Virus record (IMG/VR): IMGVR_UViG_3300031576_000122
Coordinates: 1-42,682 of that record
Source: a virus
Reading direction: 5' to 3' (one strand)
DNA length: 42,682 bases
Shown piece by piece: positions 24,051 to 30,507 of this stretch (position 1 is the first letter of the stretch; each line of letters opens with the position of its first letter). Below the pieces are notes generated by a model. That model was not told the DNA's origin. It saw only the letters and a list, made by a program, of their open reading frames with translations, and did no database searches. The position numbers were made by a program, and so were the translations under genes.

Positions 24051-24425
24051 TCAGTACTTCTCCAGCTCGCGATCCCTTGCCCATTCGTATGCTGCGTCTT
24101 CTGCTTCCGCTTCTGCTTCCTCTGCTGCGGCCGATGCTTCCCATTCGAGCGCGTCGCGGTTTGCCCTGCCGACGCGCACCACGATGGCGTCATCGGTCAT
24201 GGACGCGATCTCCCACGTCAGCACTGTGTCTGCGTACACGCACCAGCCCTCAGCGATCTCCACGAGCTTCTCAAGGCTGGGGAATAGCTCGCCCGGCTCG
24301 CGCTCGACTGTCAGCTCGCCGTCGATGCCGCCGCAGTACGAGTAGCTCGGCACGCGCGGTCCGTCGTGCCCGCCGGGGTCGTCCCAGCGGTCGTAGCTTA
24401 GGCAGAATGTTTCATGGATCTTCAT
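24051..24425 (-). CDS. Acidic hypothetical protein, first gene of the early operon
   Basis: 124 aa; GAGGAGAG before the ATG is a strong ribosome site. Highly acidic, with an Ala/Glu tract near 95-110 (SAAAEEAEAEAEDAAYEW). The N-terminus has aromatic/acidic residues (MKIHETFCLSYDRWDDPGGH). First gene after the noncoding region, so probably the earliest leftward product. Small acidic early phage proteins often inhibit host enzymes or mimic DNA; whether this one does is not shown. Confidence 0.6.
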   Translation of the reverse strand: MKIHETFCLSYDRWDDPGGHDGPRVPSYSYCGGIDGELTVEREPGELFPSLEKLVEIAEGWCVYADTVLTWEIASMTDDAIVVRVGRANRDALEWEASAAAEEAEAEAEDAAYEWARDRELEKY

Positions 24426-24473
24426 GGCGCTCTCCTCCTCGGCTTACGCTTCGCACTCTGCGAGCGTACAAGA

Positions 24474-24503
24474 GTCCTAGCACGATGAATGGACACGTGT
24501 CAA
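24474..24503 (-). promoter_or_regulatory. Candidate early leftward promoter
   Basis: On the minus strand, TTGACA (24503-24498) is followed 18 nt later by TAGGAC, preceded by TGC. The -35 box is perfect and the -10 is poor, and the distance to the first early start (24425) is about 50 nt. CTAG at 24477-24480 overlaps the -10. It is the best visible start for the whole leftward operon. Confidence 0.5.
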
Positions 24504-24686
24504 GTGCCGGCTCATATTTAAGAGCATATCTTCAAGAGTGCTAGATCGGGCACGTGGGCTCAGCGCGGCAAGCGAATCCCTCACGGAGAGAGCACTACTC
24601 TCTTACGGTGGGGCACGTCCAGCGAGGGACGAACGCCTGGCGTGCGGTGCTTCGTCTAGGAGCCACGCACGAGGCGTAGGCCATAC

Positions 24687-24726
24687 CACGGCCCTACGGC
24701 CCCCTGGAAAATGCCAGGCACGGGCA
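24687..24726 (+). ncRNA. Nested hairpin in the noncoding region
   Basis: Nested stems are visible: outer GGCCCC with GGGGCC, inner CCTGG with CCAGG around AAAATG. It lies in a stretch with other short dyads (CGTAGGCC...GGCCCTACG). Could be a small structured RNA or a leader element. No covariation data, so weak. Confidence 0.3.
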
Positions 24727-24886
24727 CGCAGGGGCCTTGGGACGCTCCTCGTAGCTTCTCAGCATCCACACAACCGCACGCTAAAACGCCCGTTTCCTGG
24801 CCTTCAAGATGCACGTACCGTATGCACGCCTTTTGGGCAATAATAGTACTACGTTCTACCCAATAGAAAATATGATCCAGGATTCT

Positions 24887-24920
24887 GTGAATTCTTGTGC
24901 AGGCTTGTGAATGCTCGTGC
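24887..24920. repeat. Imperfect 20-bp tandem repeat
   Basis: GTGAATTCTTGTGC (24887-24900) recurs as GTGAATGCTCGTGC (24907-24920), at exactly 20-nt spacing. It lies at the left edge of the AT-rich part of the control region. Could be a binding site for an initiator. Confidence 0.4.
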
Positions 24921-25119
24921 TAATCTTGGCTGCTTAGTCCTTGATATTGCTACGGAAATATTGCTTGCAATCTTGGCGTACCGGACAAGTGCATACGCTC
25001 AATTGTCCACGACATATTAGCTAAGTGCCCGTACCCGCAGGCGAATCTCAGCAAACTGGTGCTCAAGTTAGCGCGGGTTGTTCCTCCAGGGTCTATTATA
25101 CCCCTAGATATACAGGTAC

Positions 25120-25151
25120 AGCAATATAGCAATAAAGCAACCAAGCAATCT
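25120..25151. repeat. Four tandem 8-bp AGCAA repeats (iteron-like)
   Basis: AGCAATAT, AGCAATAA, AGCAACCA and AGCAATCT lie head to tail. They directly precede the AT-rich ACT microsatellite. Short iterons next to an AT-rich stretch are a standard pattern for origins that bind an initiator protein. Confidence 0.55.
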
Positions 25152-25162
25152 ACTTCCTCAAA

Positions 25163-25210
25163 ACTACAACTACTACTACTACTACTATACTACTACTACT
25201 ATTACTACTA
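25163..25210. repeat. ACT trinucleotide microsatellite
   Basis: About 15 copies of ACT with a few interruptions (CAACT, TACT, ATT). The other strand reads TAG repeats, which resemble the YTAGTA repeats at 8361-8404. AT-rich and repetitive, so it could melt easily. Possible DNA-unwinding element of the origin. Confidence 0.65.
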
Positions 25211-25505
25211 TATATTAGGTACTTAGGGCATATTTACTTGAAATCTGAGCGTATGCACTTGTCCACTGCTGCAAGAGTGCTAGACCGCGTGCGTTCCAGG
25301 TGGTAGCTTAACTATCTATGCACTAGAGGCTCACTATATTATTCACGCTCCCACGGTCGCGAATAGGCCACGATCGATCGCAGCATACTAGTTTGCTAGC
25401 TTTCTATGCCCATGTGTGCGTGCGCGTGGGCGAAAGCGCGTCAAACAGTACGTCACGGGTGGTGCTAAGTGCGGGGCACTATCCCCCGAGCGGAGCGAGG
25501 GGGTA

Positions 25506-25619
25506 CTCACGCTGGCATGGCACGTGTGCTGCTAGAACTCGTTCTACGAGAACGAACAGTATCTCACGCTGGCGTGACACGGACGATGCGAGAACTTGTT
25601 CTATACGGCGGAACGGCAT
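25506..25619. repeat. Two 57-bp direct repeats with AGAAC/GTTCT palindromes
   Basis: Units at 25506-25562 and 25563-25619 share CTCACGCTGG at the start and an AGAAC-2-GTTCT palindrome at 25534-25545 (AGAACTCGTTCT) and 25591-25602 (AGAACTTGTTCT), exactly 57 nt apart. A further GTTCTACGAGAAC dyad lies in the first unit. This looks like a double operator upstream of the LuxR-type gene. Confidence 0.6.
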
Positions 25620-25658
25620 ATCGTATGCGGAGTGGCAAGTGGACTATCGGGCAAGTGC

Positions 25659-25690
25659 GCTAGTATATTTATGTAAGTAAGTATACTAGC
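25659..25690. promoter_or_regulatory. Inverted repeat just before the LuxR-type gene
   Basis: GCTAGTATA (25659-25667) and TATACTAGC (25682-25690) are perfect 9-bp inverted copies around 14 AT-rich bases. They lie 27 nt before the start codon, suited to an operator for the gene's own product. TATACTAG also occurs in the 8361 repeats, so one regulator may read both. Confidence 0.55.
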
Positions 25691-25716
25691 ATGCTAGGAA
25701 CGAACGACTCGTAGAC

Positions 25717-26295
25717 ATGCGGCGGGTCTCGCCACGTCAGCAGCAGCTCTTAGCACTGCTCTGCGCAGGCATGCCGCGTGCCGAGATGGCGCTGGCGCTC
25801 GGCATGCAAGAAAGTTCCGTGCGCAACCTGCAGCGGGAGCTCGCACACTGCATGGGCACCGCAGGACGGCTGACGCGAAGCGCAATCGTGCAACGGGCCG
25901 TGGACATTGGTATAGTCACACAGGACGCCGTGTCGCTGAACGGACCCGCGAATGCGGAAACGATCATGCCACCCTACACAACCGTGCTCATTTGGCGTAC
26001 TGACACGCAGGAACTGACCATAGATGAGCCCTTTTGCCCGAAGTGCGGTGCGGCATATGCTGCGCTGGCGTATGCCGTGGAAGCACGCTTCCCAATCTCC
26101 ATTGAAGATTTGCGCGTCAGCCTTGGCAAGCGGGAAGGGATCGTCCCGCAGTCATTTCCTCCAGGCGGCGTGAGGAATTTCACACTCCTCTGCCCAACAG
26201 GACACGTACGAAAAGCACTGATTCGAGGGCCACGGGCGACGCTCGAAATACCTGGGGATGCAAGCTTGAACGTGCACAGGAGAAGGCAGCTATGA
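25717..26295 (+). CDS. LuxR-type HTH protein with a possible zinc-binding C-terminal domain
   Basis: 192 aa. Residues 4-66 follow the GerE/LuxR helix-turn-helix pattern (VSPRQQQLLALLCAGMPRAE then QESSVRNLQRELAHCMGTAG and RLTRSAIVQRAVDIGIV). After a linker the second domain has CPKC at 107-110 and C159/H163 (CPTGH), a plausible zinc site. No receiver or autoinducer domain. Likely activator or repressor of the rightward operon. It overlaps the terminase small subunit gene by 4 nt (ATGA), so it is co-expressed with packaging. Confidence 0.75.
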   Translation: MRRVSPRQQQLLALLCAGMPRAEMALALGMQESSVRNLQRELAHCMGTAGRLTRSAIVQRAVDIGIVTQDAVSLNGPANAETIMPPYTTVLIWRTDTQELTIDEPFCPKCGAAYAALAYAVEARFPISIEDLRVSLGKREGIVPQSFPPGGVRNFTLLCPTGHVRKALIRGPRATLEIPGDASLNVHRRRQL

Positions 26296-27014
26296 AGACC
26301 ACACCGGCGAACAAGAGCGCGACGCCCCGCGAAGACGTCACCCTCGCAGACCGCGTCACCGCAGATCGGTTCAATCTGGTCGTGGATCGGGAGTATGCCG
26401 CAGCCGCAGCACGCGCCACGCCCGTCTCCGTGCCCTCCCTCTGCGATCGCAGCAAGATCGTCTACGAGGGCGAAGAAGACCGCGGACTCCTCGCACCGGA
26501 CCCAGACAGCATCCACGCGACCCCATCACTCCCCGCATCTGCCGATGCCCGCGTGCTCCTCCTCCTCTTCACCGGGCATACGCCACGTGCCATCAGCGAG
26601 CAGCTCGGGATCAGCCTCGCCCGCGTAACGGCGCTCGCGGACCACCCCACCACGCTTGCTGCCTACCGCACCATGCGCGAGCACATGCGCGAAGACATCC
26701 TCCAGGGCACCCACGGACCCGTTGCCATGGCCCGTGCAGCATCCAACGAAATGCTCGCTGTCATCCTCGGCCATGCCCGCTACAGCGAGCACCCAGAAGT
26801 CAGCCGGAAGAGCGCTATCGACGTGCTCGCCATCGCTGGCTACGGCCCCACACGCAAGGTACAGACCATCAACACGAACGAGTGGTGGTCAAGCATGACC
26901 CCAGCCGAGATCAAGCACTACAACAAGACCCGCGAATGGCCCGCACGGTTTTCCGACTTCATCGTCGCGCCCCGACCCGTCGTCGAACCAGCCAAGAAAG
27001 ACGAGCAGACATAA
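26292..27014 (+). CDS. Terminase small subunit candidate
   Basis: 240 aa. Residues 88-160 contain a helix-turn-helix-like stretch (TGHTPRAISEQLGISLARVT near 94), followed by helices (TMREHMREDILQGT, SRKSAIDVLAIAGYGP). That arrangement and the position just before the large terminase gene fit a small subunit that recognises the packaging site. N- and C-terminal regions are charged. Call by context plus motif. Confidence 0.6.
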   Translation: MKTTPANKSATPREDVTLADRVTADRFNLVVDREYAAAAARATPVSVPSLCDRSKIVYEGEEDRGLLAPDPDSIHATPSLPASADARVLLLLFTGHTPRAISEQLGISLARVTALADHPTTLAAYRTMREHMREDILQGTHGPVAMARAASNEMLAVILGHARYSEHPEVSRKSAIDVLAIAGYGPTRKVQTINTNEWWSSMTPAEIKHYNKTREWPARFSDFIVAPRPVVEPAKKDEQT

Positions 27015-27097
27015 GCCCGCGAGGAGGCTTGCACATCATCCGTACCCCATGCTACAACCACCAGTGGCCAGTGTCGCGGCCATCCTTCTCTTCCACA

Positions 27098-27124
27098 GGG
27101 TGGGGCTCTCCATGAGCCCCATCC
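27098..27124 (+). promoter_or_regulatory. Hairpin before the large terminase gene
   Basis: TGGGGCTC and GAGCCCCA form an 8-bp stem with TCCAT as loop; three more pairs (one G-U) extend it to 11. It ends 10 nt before the ATG of the terminase ATPase gene, where no ribosome site is seen. It could lower expression of that gene. It lacks the GGA flank of the 20-nt hairpin family. Confidence 0.45.
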
Positions 27125-27134
27125 GCCTCCGCCC

Positions 27135-27863
27135 ATGACCCGCGCTGGTGACGCGCCCCAATCCGCAGATGACCTCGGCGAAGAAGACGTACTCGAGCTG
27201 CGCTCCCACTTGACGGACGAGCAAGCTGAGAACGTCGAACGCTACACCCCGCACGACCCATCACCCGAGTCCCACGCCCGCGCCGCATGGAACTTCCTCG
27301 CAGAGGCCTGCTGGACGTTTGACCAGATCGAAGGCAAGAAGCGCAAGTTCCCCGCGCACCTCGACTACCTTCACGAGTTGACGAATATGTGGTGCGGGGC
27401 ACGTCTGCTGCTCATTCCCAAATCCAGGCGCATGCTCGTCACCTGGACCATGTGCGCACTCCACTACTGGCTCGCCCGCTTTGGGCACCCCGGTGCCAAA
27501 GTCGCACTCGTCTCCCGTAAAGAGGGCCGCAGCGAATCCGAGGGCAGCGCTGAACTCGTCTGGCGCTGCAAATTCATCCACGACCACGTCCCGCGGAACG
27601 TTGTCGACTGCCCGACTGAATACACGTTCTGCCGGCTCCGGTTCCCGCAAACGAACAGCGAGATCATCGGCGTCGGGCAGGGCGCAGATCAACTGCGCCA
27701 GCACACACTCACCGCCATCTTCGCCGACGAGATGGCGTTCTGGGAATCCGCCCGCGAGACGTACATCGCGAGCCGCCCTACGATCGAGGGCGGGGGGCGC
27801 TTCACAGGCGTCAGCAGCGCGCACCCCGGCTTCTTCAAGATGCTCGTCTACGACGAGATTTAG
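27135..27863 (+). CDS. Terminase large subunit, ATPase half (split gene)
   Basis: 242 aa. It carries the motor half: Walker A-like LLIPKSRRMLVTW at 92-104, Walker B TAIFADEMAFW at 193-203 (D198, E199) and the coupling motif GVSSAHP at 225-231. It stops at TAG right after the ATPase core, with no nuclease domain. The missing nuclease half is encoded at 29197-30003. The upstream region has no recognisable ribosome site (CGCCTCCGCCC before ATG), unlike most neighbours. The two products together have about 510 aa, a normal terminase size, so they probably act as one enzyme in DNA packaging. Confidence 0.85.
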   Translation: MTRAGDAPQSADDLGEEDVLELRSHLTDEQAENVERYTPHDPSPESHARAAWNFLAEACWTFDQIEGKKRKFPAHLDYLHELTNMWCGARLLLIPKSRRMLVTWTMCALHYWLARFGHPGAKVALVSRKEGRSESEGSAELVWRCKFIHDHVPRNVVDCPTEYTFCRLRFPQTNSEIIGVGQGADQLRQHTLTAIFADEMAFWESARETYIASRPTIEGGGRFTGVSSAHPGFFKMLVYDEI

Positions 27864-27882
27864 TTGCCGCTAGTGCGGCAAC
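27863..27882 (+). promoter_or_regulatory. 20-nt hairpin, family member B
   Basis: Arms GTTGCCGC and GCGGCAAC around TAGT; followed by GGAG. The first stem base is the last base of the terminase ATPase stop codon. Member F (31413-31432) shares both arms but has loop TAAT. Confidence 0.75.
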
Positions 27883-27937
27883 GGAGTTACTGTACACGTG
27901 ATATCGTAGACGTATCCACGCTACGAGGGCTCTATGC

Positions 27938-28051
27938 ATGCTTCCCCCCTGGTTCACGCTCCTCGACGAGATCCTCGATCCCGTCGTCACGCTGGCACTC
28001 CTCTGCATCTGCCTGCTCATCCTGCATCGCACGAGGAAGCGCGATGGATGA
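27938..28051 (+). CDS. Small single-pass membrane peptide
   Basis: 37 aa, ATG 27938, with GAGGG upstream. Mostly one hydrophobic helix (PVVTLALLCICLLILHRTRK) followed by a basic tail, so N-out/C-in insertion is expected. Its stop overlaps the next start (ATGGATGA). It resembles mini-holins or regulatory peptides. First gene inside the split terminase. Holin function is only a guess. Confidence 0.5.
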   Translation: MLPPWFTLLDEILDPVVTLALLCICLLILHRTRKRDG

Positions 28052-28349
28052 ATCAGGCGTCTACACCGCGCTGCAGACCATCGTGCAGCTCGTCCAGCTC
28101 ATTGCGGCACCGCTCATTGCCTACGGCGCGTTCATCCTGACCGACATCCGCCGTCAAGTACGCGACATCGGCGAACGCGTCGAAGAACTCGGCGCCGAAG
28201 TCGCCAAAATCAACGGGCGCGTGATCCGCGCAGAGCAGTGGCAGCAGAGCCACGAAGCGTTCGATCAGAGCCAACACGCCCGAACCACCCGCGAGATCGA
28301 GCGCCTGGAGAACATCTTCCGCGGGCGACCTGAGCCCCGCCGGCGGTAG
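28044..28349 (+). CDS. Membrane-anchored coiled-coil protein (second copy type)
   Basis: 101 aa. Membrane helix at about 12-31 (IVQLVQLIAAPLIAYGAFIL) then a charged coiled coil (DIRRQVRDIGERVEELGAEV). Same layout as the protein at 11752-12051 in the lysis cluster, though the sequences differ. Could be a spanin-type or membrane scaffold. Overlaps the preceding peptide gene by 8 nt. Confidence 0.6.
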   Translation: MDESGVYTALQTIVQLVQLIAAPLIAYGAFILTDIRRQVRDIGERVEELGAEVAKINGRVIRAEQWQQSHEAFDQSQHARTTREIERLENIFRGRPEPRRR

Positions 28350-28354
28350 TTTTG

Positions 28355-28374
28355 TTTGCTGCTTCCGCAGCAAA
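28355..28374 (+). promoter_or_regulatory. 20-nt hairpin, family member C
   Basis: Arms TTTGCTGC and GCAGCAAA around TTCC, 5 nt after the stop of the coiled-coil gene, preceded by TTTTG and followed by GGGC. It departs from the TAGT loop and GGA flank but keeps 8+4+8 geometry. Confidence 0.65.
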
Positions 28375-28405
28375 GGGCGGCGTATCGCGCTGCTCCCGTA
28401 ACCCC

Positions 28406-28434
28406 TTTGCACTCCCCGCATCTCATGCTATGCT
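28406..28434 (+). promoter_or_regulatory. Candidate rightward promoter inside the split terminase
   Basis: TTTGCA and TATGCT at 17-nt spacing, with TGC before the -10 (extended -10 feature). It lies 60 nt before the gene at 28496. If real, it would drive the two small genes and the nuclease half of the terminase separately from the ATPase half. Confidence 0.5.
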
Positions 28435-28450
28435 CGCCCTGGGTGGGAAG

Positions 28451-28495
28451 ATAGCATAGCACATAGCTAGCGTAGCGCATAGCTAGGAGCGTAGC
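28451..28495. repeat. TAGC/CATAGC tandem leader repeat
   Basis: Two longer units that begin TAGC(A/G)CATAGCTAG, at 28457 and 28473 (16-nt period), plus shorter TAGCAT copies at both ends. They fill the leader between the promoter candidate and the ATG at 28496, which has AGGAG at 28485-28489. Same leader style as 8361-8404 and 28817-28865. Confidence 0.5.
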
Positions 28496-28816
28496 ATGCC
28501 AGCAGTTCTCAGCTCTACCGGAACGTGGACGGCGTTGAATAGTCCGAACACGGGCATGTCCCGCGCCACGCACGACAACGTACCCGGCATGGCCAATATC
28601 CATTCTGGGACCAGCACGGGCGAGTTCGGGAACATCTCGGATGAGACGCTGCAGTTTCTCGGCATGATGGCGAATGCGCTCGGCCTGCACTTCTGGCAAG
28701 CGCATGCCATCGTCATGGCTGAGCTGACAGCGCTCCGCAGCTACGGAGCGCCATCGCGAAAGGATGAGTCGGGCGCGCTCGCGCCCATTGGATCTGGCAC
28801 GGCCGTGCTCGCGTAA
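28496..28816 (+). CDS. Hypothetical protein inside the split terminase (1)
   Basis: 106 aa. AGGAG lies 6 nt upstream. The N-terminus is Ser/Thr/Asn-rich (LSSTGTWTALNSPNTGMSRA), with a central helix (ETLQFLGMMANALGLHFWQA) and a helix near 72 (HAIVMAELTALRSYG). No signal peptide or catalytic motif. Probably a small structural or assembly protein. No family recognised. Confidence 0.55.
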   Translation: MPAVLSSTGTWTALNSPNTGMSRATHDNVPGMANIHSGTSTGEFGNISDETLQFLGMMANALGLHFWQAHAIVMAELTALRSYGAPSRKDESGALAPIGSGTAVLA

Positions 28817-28865
28817 ACGAGTACGCAGACGAGTAGTATGTTCGTATTTGTACATTCGTAGCATG
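28817..28865. repeat. ACGAGTA/TTCGTA leader repeat
   Basis: ACGAGTACGCAG, ACGAGTAGTATG, TTCGTATTTGTAC and ATTCGTAGCATG follow each other. They lie between the stop at 28816 and the ribosome site AGGGAGG of the next gene. Period about 12-13 nt. Together with the 8361 and 28451 blocks this makes a third tandem-repeat leader before a rightward gene. Confidence 0.45.
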
Positions 28866-28879
28866 CAGGGAGGTTCATC

Positions 28880-29188
28880 ATGGCATTCACAGTGACGCTG
28901 ACAGGTGGTCCGAAGGATGCGCTCGCTGTCAACCAGCGTGACGCGGGACGAACCGTGCTGCAGGATGCAGCCTACGGCCAAACCGACCTCGACTACGAGA
29001 ACCAGGTCAGCACGCTCGGAAGCCAGGAGATGGTGAGCGAAGTGCATCAGTTCATTCAGGAGATGACGCGTGGCTACGGTGTGCAGGACGTGAACCTTGC
29101 CGGTGCCATTTTCACGCCGCGAGCCATCATCACGCGGATCCACGCGATCACGAGCGGGATGCTCCGTGACTCCCGACGCGTCGCGTAG
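28880..29188 (+). CDS. Hypothetical protein inside the split terminase (2)
   Basis: 102 aa; AGGGAGG precedes the ATG. The N-terminus is beta-like (AFTVTLTGGPKDALAVNQRD), the middle helical (SQEMVSEVHQFIQEMTRGYG). No family recognised. Its stop is 8 nt before the nuclease half of the terminase, so the two are probably translated together. Confidence 0.55.
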   Translation: MAFTVTLTGGPKDALAVNQRDAGRTVLQDAAYGQTDLDYENQVSTLGSQEMVSEVHQFIQEMTRGYGVQDVNLAGAIFTPRAIITRIHAITSGMLRDSRRVA

Positions 29189-29196
29189 CATGTCCC

Positions 29197-30003
29197 ATGG
29201 ACGGGTTCCGCCTCTGGCACAACCCGCGGAACAACTTCGATGTCCTGCGTCTGCACTACCTGGCCGATCCGCGGAAGCGGACCAACGCCTGGCTCAGCGA
29301 CGCGAGAGCGGGCATGCCGTCCCGCGGCTGGCGGCGCGAGTACGAGATCGACTGGACGGCACCCGAGGGCGATCCGGTCATTCCCGAGTACGCAGCGTCC
29401 ATCCACTGCGTGGAGATTTCCGCCCGCGAGGTGCGATTGCTCCGCGGATGGGACTTCGGCTTCGTCACGCCTGCCGTGGTCTTCTGCCAGCTCGACACAT
29501 ACGGCCGCCTCCTCGTGCTCGCCGAATGCGTCCCCTTCAACGTGCCGTTGGATGACCTGGTAGACATGGTCCGTGCCCAGACGGCAGAGCTTGTCGGTAC
29601 GCACACACCCGTGTTCGATGCGGGCGACCCGGCTGCGGATAACACGACGGATCTCGGGAACGTGCAGCAGGTGCTCCGCCAGAAGGGCATCATGCTGCAC
29701 ACGCACCGCCCCGGCACGGATTTGAGCTACCAGTCGCTCCGTCACCGGTTCCTCGACCGCGTACTCATCCCTGGCGAAGGACAGCAGCCGCGGATTCTCA
29801 TCCATCCGCGCTGCCATCACCTGAACGAAGCGCTCGCGGGCGCGTTCCACTTGAGCACGCACCCGCCATACAAGCCCGTCAAGCTTCATCCGTACAAGGA
29901 CGTGGTGGATGCACTCCGCTACCTGCACGACAACCTGAGCGCGGTGACGGGAGAGTACCGAGCGAAGATGCAGAAGATGGCCACGGCAGATTGCGTCTGG
30001 TAA
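29197..30003 (+). CDS. Terminase large subunit, nuclease half (split gene)
   Basis: 268 aa. RNase H-like nuclease: GWDFGFVTP at 84-92 (D86), FDAGDPAA at 140-147 and HPYKDVVDALRYL at 231-243. The N-terminus (MDGFRLWHNPRNNFDVLRLH) is the linker normally found right after the ATPase core in a one-piece terminase. No ribosome site before ATG 29197, so expression may depend on coupling to the previous stop. It cuts concatemeric DNA during packaging, in complex with the ATPase half. Confidence 0.85.
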   Translation: MDGFRLWHNPRNNFDVLRLHYLADPRKRTNAWLSDARAGMPSRGWRREYEIDWTAPEGDPVIPEYAASIHCVEISAREVRLLRGWDFGFVTPAVVFCQLDTYGRLLVLAECVPFNVPLDDLVDMVRAQTAELVGTHTPVFDAGDPAADNTTDLGNVQQVLRQKGIMLHTHRPGTDLSYQSLRHRFLDRVLIPGEGQQPRILIHPRCHHLNEALAGAFHLSTHPPYKPVKLHPYKDVVDALRYLHDNLSAVTGEYRAKMQKMATADCVW

Positions 30004-30006
30004 TTG

Positions 30007-30026
30007 TTCGCTCCACTAGGAGCGAA
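30007..30026 (+). promoter_or_regulatory. 20-nt hairpin, family member D
   Basis: Arms TTCGCTCC and GGAGCGAA around ACTA, 3 nt after the terminase nuclease stop, preceded by ATTG and followed by GGAG. That GGAG also looks like the ribosome site of the next gene (ATG 30038). Confidence 0.75.
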
Positions 30027-30037
30027 GGAGAGAGTGT

Positions 30038-30466
30038 ATGCGAAAGATAGTTCTCATGCTTGCGGCGCTTGGCATCCTCAGTGGTGTGGCCTACGCGCAG
30101 TTGCGGAGCGACACACTGTTCCCATGGTCATCTGGGCTTGCCATTCCGGGATTGCAAATTGGCATCCAGGGTCCGAACGCGGCGAATGGAACGCCTATGG
30201 CAATCGTGCTGCATGGAACCTGTGGAGTGACGTTCGGCTCTGTCGGTGTTGGACTCTGCACGACCGGGAGCTGCGCGGCAGCCGGCGTTGCCACAACGGA
30301 TCGCGTCTTTGCGCAACTGACGACGGACTTCCCGACGGCAAGCGTTGCGACGTGTGGACAATCCGCGGTTCTGGCGAACGCCATCACGATCAAATGCTGC
30401 AATCCGTCTGCAGGTGCCATTACGCCTGGAACTGGCACGTTCGGATGGATGGCCATCCGTCCGTAG
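30038..30466 (+). CDS. Exported small virion or surface protein
   Basis: 142 aa; GGAG upstream. Signal peptide VLMLAALGILSGVAYAQ with cleavage after A-Y-A. The mature part is beta-rich with four to six Cys (VLHGTCGVTFGSVGVGLC), which suggests disulfides after export. First gene of the exported set behind the terminase. No family recognised. Confidence 0.65.
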   Translation: MRKIVLMLAALGILSGVAYAQLRSDTLFPWSSGLAIPGLQIGIQGPNAANGTPMAIVLHGTCGVTFGSVGVGLCTTGSCAAAGVATTDRVFAQLTTDFPTASVATCGQSAVLANAITIKCCNPSAGAITPGTGTFGWMAIRP

Positions 30467-30475
30467 TCCGCTGTG

Positions 30476-30495
30476 TCCGCGTCTGGTGACGCGGA
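30476..30495 (+). promoter_or_regulatory. 20-nt hairpin, family member H
   Basis: Arms TCCGCGTC and GACGCGGA around TGGT, 9 nt after the stop at 30466, followed by GGAT. The 3' arm plus flank (GCGGAGGA) can also serve as ribosome site for the gene at 30508, so pairing could hide it. Confidence 0.65.
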
Positions 30496-30507
30496 GGATG
30501 ACAACGC

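Larger units (their letters stand above)
24983..25264. repeat. 19-bp perfect inverted repeat flanking 244 bp
   Basis: GGACAAGTGCATACGCTCA at 24983-25001 is the exact reverse complement of 25246-25264. Between them lie the iteron-like repeats and the ACT microsatellite. A perfect 19-bp match over 244 bp is unlikely by chance in this region. It may be recognised by an initiator or form a stem in single-stranded DNA. Confidence 0.75.
24426..25716. other. 1.3-kb noncoding control region, candidate origin
   Basis: Noncoding stretch between the leftward early operon and the rightward late operon. The part from 24840 to 25400 is AT-rich, while the flanks are GC-rich. It holds tandem repeats, an inverted repeat, an ACT microsatellite, a pair of AGAAC palindromes, an operator-like repeat and a 13-bp direct repeat (CAAGAGTGCTAGA at 24533-24545 and 25272-25284). 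Short open frames in it show no credible protein. The architecture resembles a replication origin plus divergent promoters. Confidence 0.65.

Noticed and set aside
24538-24843. 101-codon plus frame in the control region
   Set aside because: No ribosome site, no domain pattern, and it covers hairpins and promoter-type DNA; noncoding function is more likely.
25393-25680. 95- and 64-codon plus frames over the 57-bp repeats
   Set aside because: The amino-acid repeats come from the repeated DNA units. No good start signal; treated as regulatory repeats.
27864-29196. Group I or II intron splitting the terminase
   Set aside because: The insert carries four protein genes with ribosome sites, hairpins and a promoter candidate, but no intron core or homing endonuclease that I recognise. 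Not excluded by experiment.
30004-30489. 161-codon plus frame overlapping the first exported gene
   Set aside because: It begins with a hairpin and has a Trp/Arg-rich shadow composition; the 30038 frame has a ribosome site and a clean signal peptide.
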